64,000 nt of DNA from positions 28,584 through 92,583 of the IMG/VR virus record IMGVR_UViG_3300042922_000725. The stretch is one strand, 5' to 3'. Below, piece by piece: positions 9,069-17,883 of this stretch (its first letter is position 1; every line of letters begins with the position of its first letter). The position numbers and the translations under genes are program-made. This DNA is from a virus. The notes under the pieces are model-generated. The model saw only the letters and a list, made by a program, of their open reading frames with translations, made no database searches and was not told where the DNA came from.

Positions 9069-10574
9069 ATGGCAAAGCCTCAAAAACAAGTAGAAATTGA
9101 TAATTTAAGTTCGGAATTGGCGCACATCTCGTCACAGAAAGCATATGTTAATAAAGATATGACGACGGCAGAAATTCAAGCAAAAGCTGATAGCCTTATT
9201 AACGGTGGAATATTAGAATTTATATATTCAAACGAGTATATAATTACAGAGGCTATTTTACTAAAGCCTTACACGACTGTAGAAGGTAATAATAGTAAAA
9301 TAACGGTAAATAGTGATATAACTGTTTTTGCTACATTGGGGTTGACTGAAACATATAGTAATATAATTATTCAAAATTTAGAAATTTGGGATAATGGTGT
9401 TTTGGCACGTAGTAAATATCACATTGATTTAAAAAATGCAGTTGTCTCAAGTATATTTAATGTAAAAATTTATAGTGGAACAATGTCTCCTAGTGATGTC
9501 GCAGGAATTAAATTTTCGAGAAATGAAGCAATTTCCACTTTTGTAAATACTGTAGAAAAATGTGTTTTAAATCAAGCCAGTATAGTCATGGAATCAAGTG
9601 ATTCATGGATAAAACATAATACGATTTGGGCATATAGTAGGAGTTTCGGCATTCATGTAGTTAAAACAAGTCAATTTATATCGGAAAATCAGATTGTTGG
9701 AAGCCCTGTGCATGGTGGCATATATGTAAATGATATAATAGACAATTTCAACATTGAACTATTGAAAATAGTAGATAATTATTTTGACGGTTCTTATGAT
9801 TTAATAGATTCGGGTATAGGCATCAAAGGGAATAAACTTGTTGAATGTTTAATAACCAATAATGATTTTTGGAGACAAATGGATGAAGCAATTATATTAA
9901 CATCTTCAAGCGATAATAAAATTATTGGTAATACTTTTAAAAATTGTAATAGACGTGATAATTCGAAATCAGATATAGTGATAAATGGTGGCGGATATAA
10001 CATAATTGCCTCAAATGGATTTACACGACAAGTTGTGCATACAAATAAAGGCAAAGCTATTAGCGGGACATCAACCAATAATAGTATATATGGCAATATG
10101 ATATATTTCGATAGTTATTATTTGGCACCGATAATTGATGTTGATGCTACAAATAAATTGCTAAACAATCTAAATAGCAATGTAGTTGACACAAAAAGAT
10201 TACCATCTAAGTCAATCTTAACATTTTGGCAAGATGGCGTAGCAGCTAGTGTAGGGTTAACATCTGTAAATACAAATGGAAGTGCATTAAAATCTTATAT
10301 ACTAGGTTACAATGCAAAGATTCTCGCAATAAGTTTAGTTGTTAGTATTCCAAGGACGGCAGGAACACTAGTGCTTACAGTTTACAAAAATGGTGTTTCT
10401 ACAGGAGAGCTTCTTACCTATAATACTGGTGTCTATACAATGAATAAAACATTTACAACTCCTATAACAATTACAACATCAGATGCTATTTCTTTAAGAT
10501 ATAATACAGACTCAAGTTGGCTGCCAACAACATTAAATTTCTCGGCTTCTTTGTTAATAGAAATTAGCGAGTAA
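9069..10574 (+). CDS. Tailspike with parallel beta-helix (pectate-lyase-like) domain
   Basis: 501 residues. A short helical N-terminus (KQVEIDNLSSELAHISSQK) probably trimerises or joins the tail; similar N-termini occur in the 40334 spike. Residues 40-375 show the short-strand, Asn-rich pattern of right-handed beta-helices, with repeated units such as NKIIGNTFKNCN and NSIYGNMIYF. Residues 385-501 form a C-terminal beta domain. It probably binds or cleaves a surface polysaccharide. No catalytic residues can be named with confidence. Confidence 0.65.
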   Translation: MAKPQKQVEIDNLSSELAHISSQKAYVNKDMTTAEIQAKADSLINGGILEFIYSNEYIITEAILLKPYTTVEGNNSKITVNSDITVFATLGLTETYSNIIIQNLEIWDNGVLARSKYHIDLKNAVVSSIFNVKIYSGTMSPSDVAGIKFSRNEAISTFVNTVEKCVLNQASIVMESSDSWIKHNTIWAYSRSFGIHVVKTSQFISENQIVGSPVHGGIYVNDIIDNFNIELLKIVDNYFDGSYDLIDSGIGIKGNKLVECLITNNDFWRQMDEAIILTSSSDNKIIGNTFKNCNRRDNSKSDIVINGGGYNIIASNGFTRQVVHTNKGKAISGTSTNNSIYGNMIYFDSYYLAPIIDVDATNKLLNNLNSNVVDTKRLPSKSILTFWQDGVAASVGLTSVNTNGSALKSYILGYNAKILAISLVVSIPRTAGTLVLTVYKNGVSTGELLTYNTGVYTMNKTFTTPITITTSDAISLRYNTDSSWLPTTLNFSASLLIEISE

Positions 10575-10585
10575 TTTAATTAAGA

Positions 10586-10636
10586 AATAAAAATAACTGA
10601 ATTGTATTGGTAGAATATAAATCAGTTATTTTTATT
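10586..10636. terminator. Bidirectional terminator between convergent genes
   Basis: Perfect 15-bp arms AATAAAAATAACTGA (10586-10600) and TCAGTTATTTTTATT (10622-10636) with a 21-nt loop. It lies between the rightward tailspike gene and the leftward acyltransferase gene. Confidence 0.8.
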
Positions 10637-10654
10637 AAAAATCATCAGAATATT

Positions 10655-11770
10655 TTAATTTCTTATGGTTACGAGATTTATTTTCATCATAAATATATTG
10701 GTTTTATAATTAATATATTTATGAAATTTGTTTAACAAGACCGATATAAAGATAATCATTGCTAAATAAATAAAAAAAGATACAAACAAGGGGAGTCTAA
10801 ATAATATAAAATCATAGCTATACATGAAAGCTCCATGTAATAAATAAATCTCAAAAGAAATATTCCCTAAAAAATAATAAAATATAGAAAATTTATTGCA
10901 ATTTGTTAATTTAATAAAAATAATTATGGCTATAATAGCAAAAAACATATTTATTGAATTACTAAATATATAGTTTGTTTTAGCATTAAGTTTAATTAGA
11001 ATTATTAACAATATAAGAAAAGAAAACATTAAATTAATTGATTTTATTTTTATTTTTTTTCGTAAAGTAAATAGCTGATTGAAAATTTTATCTTTATAAA
11101 ATGATAAGAATACTCCTAAAGTAAAATTAAAAGAATTATCCCTGAATAATTGTTTGTTTTTCAATATGCAAAATAATATTGTAGAAATGATAAATAATAT
11201 CAAAATATTATAGCTCTTTTTTATTTTTAAATTTATTGTGAAATAGAATATTAGATACCAGAACAACAAATAGAGTATGTACCAGTAATTTCTGTCAACT
11301 AAGTTTAGTCCAATTATTGATAATAAAATTGATTTTATTGAGTACTTATAATTTAATAAAATAGAATTTAACAAAATCCATATTATATTTAAAAGTAAAA
11401 AGGGTATATATATTCTAACTATTTTTTTATAAAAAAAATTTTTAATGCCATTAAGTCTTGCTGATTCGGTTAATCCATAACCGGATAAAAACAGAAATAT
11501 TGGAACCATAAAGGAACCAACTGTAGGGAAAATATAAATGGATTTATTGGAGTGTAAAGCATGTACAGCTAAATGTCCTACTACAATATTAAAAATGCAA
11601 AACCCCCTCAAAACTGTTGTAAATTCAATATTCATAGGTTTGTTATCTTTATATTTTTTTCTTGGAATAAAAGCTATAATATAAAACACAGAAATCAAAA
11701 GAATACTTGTTATTAAAGGATATCGATCAATAAGACTTATCTTGTCGTAATTTTTAAAAAGAAAATTCAT
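10655..11770 (-). CDS. Membrane acyltransferase, Acyl_transf_3/OafA type
   Basis: 371 residues with about ten hydrophobic segments. Near residues 50-65 the sequence LRGFCIFNIVVGHLAVHA contains the Arg and His typical of acyltransferase-3 enzymes, followed by FMVPIFLFLSGYGLTESARL and KKIVRIYIPFLLLN, which are characteristic of the family. Such enzymes O-acylate surface polysaccharides. It has its own AGGAGGT site and is divergent from the O-antigen-ligase-like gene. The pair looks like lysogenic-conversion cargo that may alter the phage receptor; that role is inferred. Confidence 0.75.
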   Translation of the reverse strand: MNFLFKNYDKISLIDRYPLITSILLISVFYIIAFIPRKKYKDNKPMNIEFTTVLRGFCIFNIVVGHLAVHALHSNKSIYIFPTVGSFMVPIFLFLSGYGLTESARLNGIKNFFYKKIVRIYIPFLLLNIIWILLNSILLNYKYSIKSILLSIIGLNLVDRNYWYILYLLFWYLIFYFTINLKIKKSYNILILFIISTILFCILKNKQLFRDNSFNFTLGVFLSFYKDKIFNQLFTLRKKIKIKSINLMFSFLILLIILIKLNAKTNYIFSNSINMFFAIIAIIIFIKLTNCNKFSIFYYFLGNISFEIYLLHGAFMYSYDFILFRLPLFVSFFIYLAMIIFISVLLNKFHKYINYKTNIFMMKINLVTIRN

Positions 11771-11884
11771 TAAATTACCTCCTTAAACTTATACAATTAT
11801 AATAACATATGATATAATAAAAGTTAAGATTTCATAAAAATTAAAATATATAAATGCAATTAAATAAATTAATGAGGTGATAAT

Positions 11885-13240
11885 TTGCAGTTAAAATTGA
11901 AATATTTTTTATTATATGTTATGTTTATTCCACTAATTTTTTTAATAGGAATAACTTCGGTTTTACCCATAAAATACATTTTGTACACCATAACTACATT
12001 ATCAATGCCATTTGTTATTATCTTATTGTGTAAAAAAAATAATATATTAATAGCGTTAATGATATATTCGTTCATTATTGATTGTAGTGGTATGCTTATT
12101 AGCACAATGATTAAGCCTGCTTTATTTCTATTATTAATTTTAATATCAATATTTAGTATAAAAGAAAGAGTTGATAAAAACACAAAATTAATATTTTTGA
12201 TATTATCAATTGTAATACCGATGTATGGTTTTATTGTATCTATTGTAAGAGGTAATATGTTAAGATATGCTTTAAGTGATGCAAATGGATATGTATTTTT
12301 AATTACAGGATATTTTTTTATTTTATTAATTAAAAAAAATAATAAACTTAAAGATACAATTAAACTACATTTATTAATAGCTACATTAATTGTATCTTTA
12401 TTAACAATACTTATGTTTTCATTAGTTTATATTGGCAAACTAAACATAATTGATGTTAATTCAATTTTAAAAAATGAAGGTATAGGATTAGCTTCAATAG
12501 AAAATGGTAATTATAGAATTTTTTTAGGTGGACAGATATATGTTTTATTAACTGCGTTATATGTATTTAATAAATTAATTGATAATAAAACTAAAATAAA
12601 TAAAGGGCATATCGGGTTATTTTTTATATATGTGATTGCATTAATTTTATCAAATACTAGATCGTATTGGATAGCAATGTTTATTGGAATAGGTCTATCA
12701 ATATTATTGCAAAAATTTTCTATTAAAAAAATAGTAACAATAATATTGATATTTTTAGTGACTTGGGGGACAATTTTACGTTTGCCGCAGGAATATGTGA
12801 GCAATTCATTAGATAGAATACAAAGCATTACAGATTTCAGTAGAAATAATATTTCTAATTATAATAGAATACTTCAAAGTTCAGAGTTATTATATGAATT
12901 TAAATTGTATCCAATATTAGGAAAAGGATTTGGGGCAACCTTAACAGATGGTTATACTAGAAATATTGAAGCGCCATATACATTTGAGCTAAGTTATTTG
13001 GAGTTATTATATAAATTAGGGATAGTAGGAATGACATTATTTGTTTTGGCTTTAATGTTAGGATTAATAAAGTTTTATAATGTTAAAGACAATTTTATGA
13101 TATCATTTTTGGTATCTACTTATCTTAGTTTTCTTTTTGTAAGTTCAACAAATCCATTTATAGTTTCAGGGATGGGTATATTTTTACTAGCACTTTTATT
13201 TGTGTTTTCTGAAACAGTAGATTCTGTCAAACAACAATAG
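11885..13240 (+). CDS. O-antigen ligase/polymerase-like (Wzy_C) membrane protein
   Basis: 451 residues with about a dozen membrane segments, TTG start after AATGAGGTGA. The large loop around residues 305-380 contains RILQSSELLYEFKLYPILGKG and FELSYLELLYKLGIVGMTLF, the usual Wzy_C/O-antigen ligase signature. These proteins polymerise or transfer surface glycans. It is divergent from the acyltransferase gene, and together the two suggest prophage-driven remodelling of the host envelope glycan. The substrate is unknown. Confidence 0.7.
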   Translation: MQLKLKYFLLYVMFIPLIFLIGITSVLPIKYILYTITTLSMPFVIILLCKKNNILIALMIYSFIIDCSGMLISTMIKPALFLLLILISIFSIKERVDKNTKLIFLILSIVIPMYGFIVSIVRGNMLRYALSDANGYVFLITGYFFILLIKKNNKLKDTIKLHLLIATLIVSLLTILMFSLVYIGKLNIIDVNSILKNEGIGLASIENGNYRIFLGGQIYVLLTALYVFNKLIDNKTKINKGHIGLFFIYVIALILSNTRSYWIAMFIGIGLSILLQKFSIKKIVTIILIFLVTWGTILRLPQEYVSNSLDRIQSITDFSRNNISNYNRILQSSELLYEFKLYPILGKGFGATLTDGYTRNIEAPYTFELSYLELLYKLGIVGMTLFVLALMLGLIKFYNVKDNFMISFLVSTYLSFLFVSSTNPFIVSGMGIFLLALLFVFSETVDSVKQQ

Positions 13241-13242
13241 GA

Positions 13243-13259
13243 AAAAATTACGAACTTAA
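13243..13259 (+). repeat. 17-mer AAAAATTACGAACTTAA, copy 1
   Basis: Lies immediately after the stop of the O-antigen-ligase-like gene. An identical copy occurs at 41969-41985, shortly after the stop of the 40334 tailspike. It may mark a recombination junction or a conserved 3' element. Confidence 0.45.
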
Positions 13260-13370
13260 ACAAGCATAATAAAATCACGATTTTATACGGATTTTTCTGT
13301 ATAAACATACAATAAATAATGTATAATATTGCATAAAATATGTATAAATGTATATAAAATAAAAATAATT

Positions 13371-13414
13371 ATAGGAAGACTTGACTAGCAAATAGTTAGT
13401 CTTCCTATTTTTTT
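13371..13414 (+). terminator. Intrinsic terminator before the endolysin gene
   Basis: ATAGGAAGACT (13371-13381) pairs with AGTCTTCCTAT (13398-13408), with extra ACTA/TAGT pairing inside, and runs into a T7 tract. It isolates the envelope-modification gene from the lysis cassette. Confidence 0.85.
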
Positions 13415-13475
13415 ACTAAATTTGAACATAATTAAAAATTAACATAAATGATAATTTAAAAGGAGATGTAAAAAT

Positions 13476-14969
13476 ATGCTACCAATTCAAAGGAAACCTA
13501 TATCTTTTAACTATACAAATTCAACCGATGAAAGATTATATATAGTAATTCATGATACTGGTAATAAAAATAGTGGCTCAAACGCACTAGCTCATTATGA
13601 ACTTTTCAATAGTGGAGACAAACAATCTAGTGCTAATTATTTTGTAGATGATTCAAATATTATTGAAACAGTTGACCCTAATAGTAGATATTCATGGCAT
13701 TGTGGAGACGGCAATGGGAAGTATGGTATTACAAATAGAAACTCTATAGGTATTGAAATATGTATTAATTCTGATGGAAATTATGATGTGGCTGTAAAAA
13801 ATGCGATAGAACTTACTCAGTATCTTATGCAAGCTTTCAATATTTCAATTGATAAAGTTGTTAGACATTATGATGCAAGTAGAAAGAATTGTCCGGGTAC
13901 TATGTCGGATAATAATTGGGAGAAATGGAGTTGGTTTAAATTGCAATTACAAAATAAATTACCAGAAGGATTTAACGAACAATTTTATTTATACGCCAAT
14001 TTAGATATTAAACAAGCTGTTGAGAGTAAAGTATTTTCAAATGGAGCATCTCACTATGTAGAATATGGATATAAAGATATTCCTACAAGAATATACAAAC
14101 CAACACTACCATTGGATTTTAAAGAGGAAGGTTATTTAGCTTTAAATGGAGATATAAAAAAAGCAGTAGAATTAAAACAAATTCCAAGTGGTTCATGGCA
14201 TTGGTTAATTCAAGGATGGACAGAAGGGAGACCTTACAAATATGACAATAATCCACCTAAATTTTATGAAACAGAACACGATGAGATAGAAGAACCTACA
14301 CCAATAGTAGAAGTTAAAACGCCTATTATGGGAAATGCTACAGCTATGGTTGAACAAGCTCAAGAATGGGCAAGGTCTAAGTCAGCTCCTCAAGAATTTA
14401 TTGATTTAGCGCCTTTATATTGGAAAATATGGACAGAAAGAGCGGGTTTAAATCCAGTTATAGGGTATGCACAATTTGCACATGAAACAGGATATTTATA
14501 TAAAGTACCTAGTGCAGCAGGTGTAGATGCAAGTTTCAAGAATCCTTGCGGTTTAAAAATAAGTCAAGGTGGGGGAGACTACGAAGCCAATGCACATAAA
14601 AGATTTGCAAGTTGGGAAGAAGGTATTACAGCTCATTGTGACCATATGGCTTTATATGTTGGAGTAAATGGATATCCAAAAATAGACACTCCTGACCCTA
14701 GACATTTTTCATTTATATTTGGTACAGCCAAATATGTTGAAGATTTATCTGCTAAATGGGCACCGTCTACAGAGTATGCAAGTAAATTATTAAAGTTTAA
14801 GAAAGAAATTGAAGAAACTATTGCTCCTATAGTACAAGAACCAGTTGTAGAAATTCCAACAGAAATACCTCAAGAACCACAAGAAGATTTTAAGGCTCAA
14901 ATCAAAACTAAGCTAGATATGATTAACATATTATCAAACCAAATAATATTATTATTAGAAAAACTATAA
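13476..14969 (+). CDS. Modular endolysin: amidase plus glucosaminidase
   Basis: 497 residues. Residues 18-155 form an Amidase_2 domain with zinc ligands H26 (IHDTG), H131 (VVRHYDASRKN) and C139, plus E94 in IGIEICIN. Residues 165-255 hold two repeats of the YL-N-DI-AV...GR type (FYLYANLDIKQAVES and YLALNGDIKKAVELK), probably for wall binding. Residues 320-440 resemble a glucosaminidase domain with E337 in YAQFAHETGY as likely catalyst. The C-terminus is a short amphipathic helix. There is no signal peptide, so release depends on the holin encoded next. AGGAGATG precedes the ATG. Confidence 0.85.
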   Translation: MLPIQRKPISFNYTNSTDERLYIVIHDTGNKNSGSNALAHYELFNSGDKQSSANYFVDDSNIIETVDPNSRYSWHCGDGNGKYGITNRNSIGIEICINSDGNYDVAVKNAIELTQYLMQAFNISIDKVVRHYDASRKNCPGTMSDNNWEKWSWFKLQLQNKLPEGFNEQFYLYANLDIKQAVESKVFSNGASHYVEYGYKDIPTRIYKPTLPLDFKEEGYLALNGDIKKAVELKQIPSGSWHWLIQGWTEGRPYKYDNNPPKFYETEHDEIEEPTPIVEVKTPIMGNATAMVEQAQEWARSKSAPQEFIDLAPLYWKIWTERAGLNPVIGYAQFAHETGYLYKVPSAAGVDASFKNPCGLKISQGGGDYEANAHKRFASWEEGITAHCDHMALYVGVNGYPKIDTPDPRHFSFIFGTAKYVEDLSAKWAPSTEYASKLLKFKKEIEETIAPIVQEPVVEIPTEIPQEPQEDFKAQIKTKLDMINILSNQIILLLEKL

Positions 14970-15004
14970 TCAAATTAAAATAAATAAAAGGAAGTGTATT
15001 TATT

Positions 15005-15427
15005 ATGGAACAAATATTTAATGATGCTATAGTACAAATAGTGGGAGCATTACTGGGATTAGCTGTATCTTATGCTGTGTTTTTTATTACCAAGGCTCAA
15101 GTTAAAATTCATGAAGCTACTGCTCAAAAAATTGCAGATGATAGCAAAAAGAAATTAATTGATGATGCTGTTGATAGAGTTATTGGATTAACTCAAAATA
15201 CTGTTTTAAAGATTGAACAGGTTTCTGCAAGTGCATTAAGAGAAGCTGTAAAAGATGGAACTATAGAAAAATCAGAATTAGAATCTTTAGGAAAACAGGC
15301 TGTACAAGAAGTTTATTCACAATTAACTGAAGAATCTAAGGCTTTATTGCAAACTCAAGTTGTAGACATTCAGAAATATATTTTAGATTTAGTTGAAAAG
15401 ACAGTATTTGAAATTAAAAATAAATAA
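15005..15427 (+). CDS. Holin, LLH family
   Basis: 140 residues with one strong N-terminal membrane segment (residues 8-30, IVQIVGALLGLAVSYAVFFI) followed by a long soluble, helical, charged tail. This matches phage holins of the LLH type (Phage_holin_6_1). It lies 35 bases after the endolysin gene and probably makes the lesion that lets the enzyme reach the wall. A terminator follows directly. Confidence 0.75.
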   Translation: MEQIFNDAIVQIVGALLGLAVSYAVFFITKAQVKIHEATAQKIADDSKKKLIDDAVDRVIGLTQNTVLKIEQVSASALREAVKDGTIEKSELESLGKQAVQEVYSQLTEESKALLQTQVVDIQKYILDLVEKTVFEIKNK

Positions 15428-15432
15428 CAATC

Positions 15433-15466
15433 AAAGAAGTGTTGATTTTTTAATTAGCACTTCTTT
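15433..15466 (+). terminator. Terminator after the holin gene
   Basis: AAAGAAGTG (15433-15441) pairs with CACTTCTTT (15458-15466) around a 16-nt T-rich loop; a short T-rich tail follows. It ends the lysis cassette. Confidence 0.7.
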
Positions 15467-15603
15467 ATTCTTAGAATTATGAAATATTTAGTGCTAATTA
15501 ACTCTATAAACCATAACTATTAATCTAGTAAAATATGATAGTTTGACAATCAAATTAATTAATTAGTAATCAATATTTCATAAAAAATTAATTAAATTAA
15601 TAA

Positions 15604-15690
15604 TTATGTTAAATTTTAATTACCCTATCGACATAACAATCTAGTTATGATAACATATATTTGACTTATAAATTGGCATATTTTATGTAA
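15604..15690 (+). promoter_or_regulatory. Operator/promoter region ahead of a small HTH gene
   Basis: The 334-base gene-free stretch 15428-15761 is very AT-rich. Nested dyads are visible: TATGTTA (15605-15611) with TAACATA (15651-15657), and inside them CATAAC (15632-15637) with GTTATG (15644-15649). A possible promoter follows, TTGACT at 15661-15666 with TATGTA 17 bases on. The dyads fit repressor binding sites near the HTH gene at 15762; the promoter is weak by sequence. Confidence 0.4.
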
Positions 15691-15761
15691 AATAAATGGT
15701 AATTGTTTACAATAAATTATCATAAACATAAAATAGGATATATTGTAATGAGGGAAAGTGA

Positions 15762-15983
15762 ATGAAAGTGATAATTATTAACAAGATTGATGACAGAATA
15801 AAAATATTTTGCGAAAATGAAAAATTAAAAAAGACAGATGTGGCTGCTATGCTAGGATTTAGTAAACAAAATTTAGAAAAGATTTGTAATAGTCCTAATC
15901 CAACATTAATGTCACTTATTAAAGTTTCTATTGCAATAGGGGTTCGACCTAGTGATTTATATGAATATAAAATAACAAAATGA
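15762..15983 (+). CDS. Small Cro/CI-type HTH regulator (cassette 1)
   Basis: 73 residues, essentially one helix-turn-helix domain. LKKTDVAAMLGFSKQNLEKICNS (split near residue 35) has the Cro/CI recognition-helix pattern, followed by PTLMSLIKVSIAIGVRPSDLYEY. GAGGGAAAGTGA overlaps the region just before the ATG. It is followed by the small gene at 16148 and then by the Rha protein gene. The HTH-then-small-protein order recurs at 20441 and 34839. It probably binds the dyads before itself and before 16148. Confidence 0.7.
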   Translation: MKVIIINKIDDRIKIFCENEKLKKTDVAAMLGFSKQNLEKICNSPNPTLMSLIKVSIAIGVRPSDLYEYKITK

Positions 15984-16048
15984 AAATAATTCAAATTAAA
16001 TCAAAAACTTTAAAATTTTGACAAAATAAAGAAATAGACTGTAGAAAC

Positions 16049-16071
16049 TTGACGTAAACTTATAGGTTTAC
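16049..16071 (+). promoter_or_regulatory. Candidate operator with -35-like element upstream of the 16148 gene
   Basis: TTGACG (16049-16054) is a possible -35. It overlaps the dyad GTAAAC (16054-16059) / GTTTAC (16066-16071). The -10 is not clear (TATCAT at 16076-16081 is close but at wrong spacing). It could be the target of the HTH protein encoded just upstream. Confidence 0.35.
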
Positions 16072-16147
16072 TTTTTATCATTCTAGTAGTATTATAAAGA
16101 TAGTGAAGTAATTCACAAATAATAGAATACGAGAGGATGGATAGTTT

Positions 16148-16474
16148 ATGAAAGCAAATAAAAAGTTAGAAAGAGTACCAATGGAGATAATATTAGAAAC
16201 GTTAAGAAAATTTCTTGACAAACTAATAGGAAGAGCGGTTTCTATCTATCAATATGGGAATGTCTGTCTACCGTTTTATATAGAAAAGTTTGATTATGGA
16301 ATTGAAGAACAGAATGGTAAAATTATGTTACTATTAATAGATGATTTCCAAGATGAAACTGTTGACGTAGAAATTATAACTGTTGATGATATTGAGAATA
16401 GCAAAGGTATGAATGACTATGTGATAACTTTACATATGAATAATGGGATTAATTTACAATTATTTACTTACTAA
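16148..16474 (+). CDS. Small protein partnered with HTH gene (cassette 1)
   Basis: 108 residues, acidic, no membrane segment. The segment GRAVSIYQYGNVCLPFYIEKF and the C-terminal pattern DYVITLHMNNGINLQLF align by eye with the shorter proteins at 21119 and 35378 (LVSIxYETKxFxPFYxExYFLG), so it appears to be a distant member of that family. Like them it directly follows an HTH gene. Function unknown; a regulator of the HTH protein or an anti-host protein are both possible. Confidence 0.5.
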   Translation: MKANKKLERVPMEIILETLRKFLDKLIGRAVSIYQYGNVCLPFYIEKFDYGIEEQNGKIMLLLIDDFQDETVDVEIITVDDIENSKGMNDYVITLHMNNGINLQLFTY

Positions 16475-16579
16475 AGATATTTTTGTCTATGCGAGAATAA
16501 ATATTGATAAAGAGTTTGCAGTAGTATAAAAGATATATGTTTAGTATGCATTAAAAAATGTATAATGTATAAATGGGTT

Positions 16580-16597
16580 GGGCGGAGCAATCTGCCC
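16580..16597 (+). repeat. 18-nt hairpin GGGCGGAGCAATCTGCCC
   Basis: Differs by two bases from GGGTGGAGAAATCTGCCC at 1889-1906. GGGC can pair with GCCC around the loop GGAGCAATCT. A T-run follows. The shared loop bases suggest a conserved RNA element rather than a random terminator. Confidence 0.45.
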
Positions 16598-16635
16598 TTT
16601 TGGGAAATGGTTTATAATTAAATATTGATAAAGAT

Positions 16636-16686
16636 AAATGCTTTAATAATGTCTATCTAAGTGGTAGGTAATATTAAGGCATTTTT
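16636..16686 (+). terminator. Terminator-like hairpin in the leader of the Rha-RusA-like gene
   Basis: AAATGCTTTAATA (16636-16648) pairs with TATTAAGGCATTT (16672-16684), 13 bp with one G-U pair, and runs into TTTTT. It lies 42 bases before the start of the next gene, so it may act as an attenuator. The 12-mer AAATATTGATAA occurs just upstream (16499-16510 and 16620-16631). Confidence 0.6.
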
Positions 16687-16727
16687 GTTGTGCCTAAAAA
16701 TATATAAAATGAGGAGATGTTTTTATT

Positions 16728-17873
16728 ATGAGTAATGAGTTAACAAAGTTTGAACAAGAATTTGGATTGACAGTGAATGAAGAAGGTAAAATTACTACTA
16801 GTAGTTTAAAGGTCGCAGAGTATTATGGAAAAGAACATTCAGATGTTTTAAAGAAAATAAGAAAATTTATTGAATTAATACCAGAATTAGCCGAAGGGAA
16901 TTTTTCCTTGGGGTCTTATATTGACAATAATAATCAATCTAGACCTATATATAATATGGATAGACAAGGATTCGCCATGTTAGTCAATAAATTCACTGGC
17001 GATGAGGCTACGATTTTTACATATAAATATACAAAAGCGTTTGAAGAAATGGCAGAAGAATTAGATGCGAGAAGAAGACAGAGTTCTGAAACAATTAATG
17101 CATTAAATGAAAAAGATGAAAAACTTCAAAGAAAGAAAATGTTAGAATCTTATTTTGGCAAAAGAAAAACAGTATCAACATTTAAGTTTTGTACATATGA
17201 AGAATTTAATGGGTTGTTGCAACTATTTGAAGAACACCTTGATGGAATAAGAAATTCAGAAGTAAAAAGAATAGAATATGAAAGATTTGCAAACGGATTA
17301 ACTCAAAATAGAAATGCATTGAATCCTAATGATAAAATGTATATGCCAAAAACAACTACATATTCATATTATATACACGAATATGTTAAAAGAAAAGGTT
17401 CTTCAGAAAATAAAAGTTATGGTCAAAAAATTAGATATAAAGATGAAACGATAAAAGAACAACAAAGCAAAATAAATAATTTGAATCCACCATTAGAAGA
17501 ATATATGTCTCTAGACATTCATGGGCTTTCTAATAATTATTTATATGAAACAGTTAAAGACAAGTGGTCTGACAATAATATTACCAGAAAAACTAATATT
17601 TATTACAAGTGGATTGATAGTTTTCCAAAACATCAATTAAAATTAAAAGAAGAATTAGATATAGATTGGACAAAACCTATAATAGTGTTTTTAAAATTTG
17701 ATTGCTTAGAAAAATTTGATGTTCAAAATTTAGTAAAGTCTGCTATAGACCAAATTATAACCAGACATTATCAAGAAGACGACAATATTGTAGATAAGGC
17801 AATAACAGAAAGAAATAATACTGTGTGCAATTATACCGAAGGAAAAATATACATATGTATAAGAAATAAATAG
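16728..17873 (+). CDS. Rha-family regulator with a RusA-like C-terminal domain
   Basis: 381 residues. Residues 20-112 match the phage Rha domain (TTSSLKVAEYYGKEHSDVLK, then RPIYNMDRQGFAMLVNKFTG and YTKAFEEM). Residues 120-260 form a charged linker. Residues 265-381 look like a RusA Holliday-junction resolvase: KFDVQNLVKSAIDQI followed by YQEDDNIVDK and YTEGKIYICI. D331 and D352 align with catalytic Asp positions, but the second Asp of the usual DxDN motif is Gln (Q333). RusA alone is about 120 residues, so this is a candidate fusion of regulator and resolvase. The Rha call is firm; the RusA call is by motif only. Confidence 0.65.
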   Translation: MSNELTKFEQEFGLTVNEEGKITTSSLKVAEYYGKEHSDVLKKIRKFIELIPELAEGNFSLGSYIDNNNQSRPIYNMDRQGFAMLVNKFTGDEATIFTYKYTKAFEEMAEELDARRRQSSETINALNEKDEKLQRKKMLESYFGKRKTVSTFKFCTYEEFNGLLQLFEEHLDGIRNSEVKRIEYERFANGLTQNRNALNPNDKMYMPKTTTYSYYIHEYVKRKGSSENKSYGQKIRYKDETIKEQQSKINNLNPPLEEYMSLDIHGLSNNYLYETVKDKWSDNNITRKTNIYYKWIDSFPKHQLKLKEELDIDWTKPIIVFLKFDCLEKFDVQNLVKSAIDQIITRHYQEDDNIVDKAITERNNTVCNYTEGKIYICIRNK

Positions 17874-17883
17874 CAATTAAATA

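Noticed and set aside
13120-13308. Minus-strand frame at the end of the O-antigen-ligase-like gene
   Set aside because: Mostly antisense to coding; no ribosome site and no family-like content.
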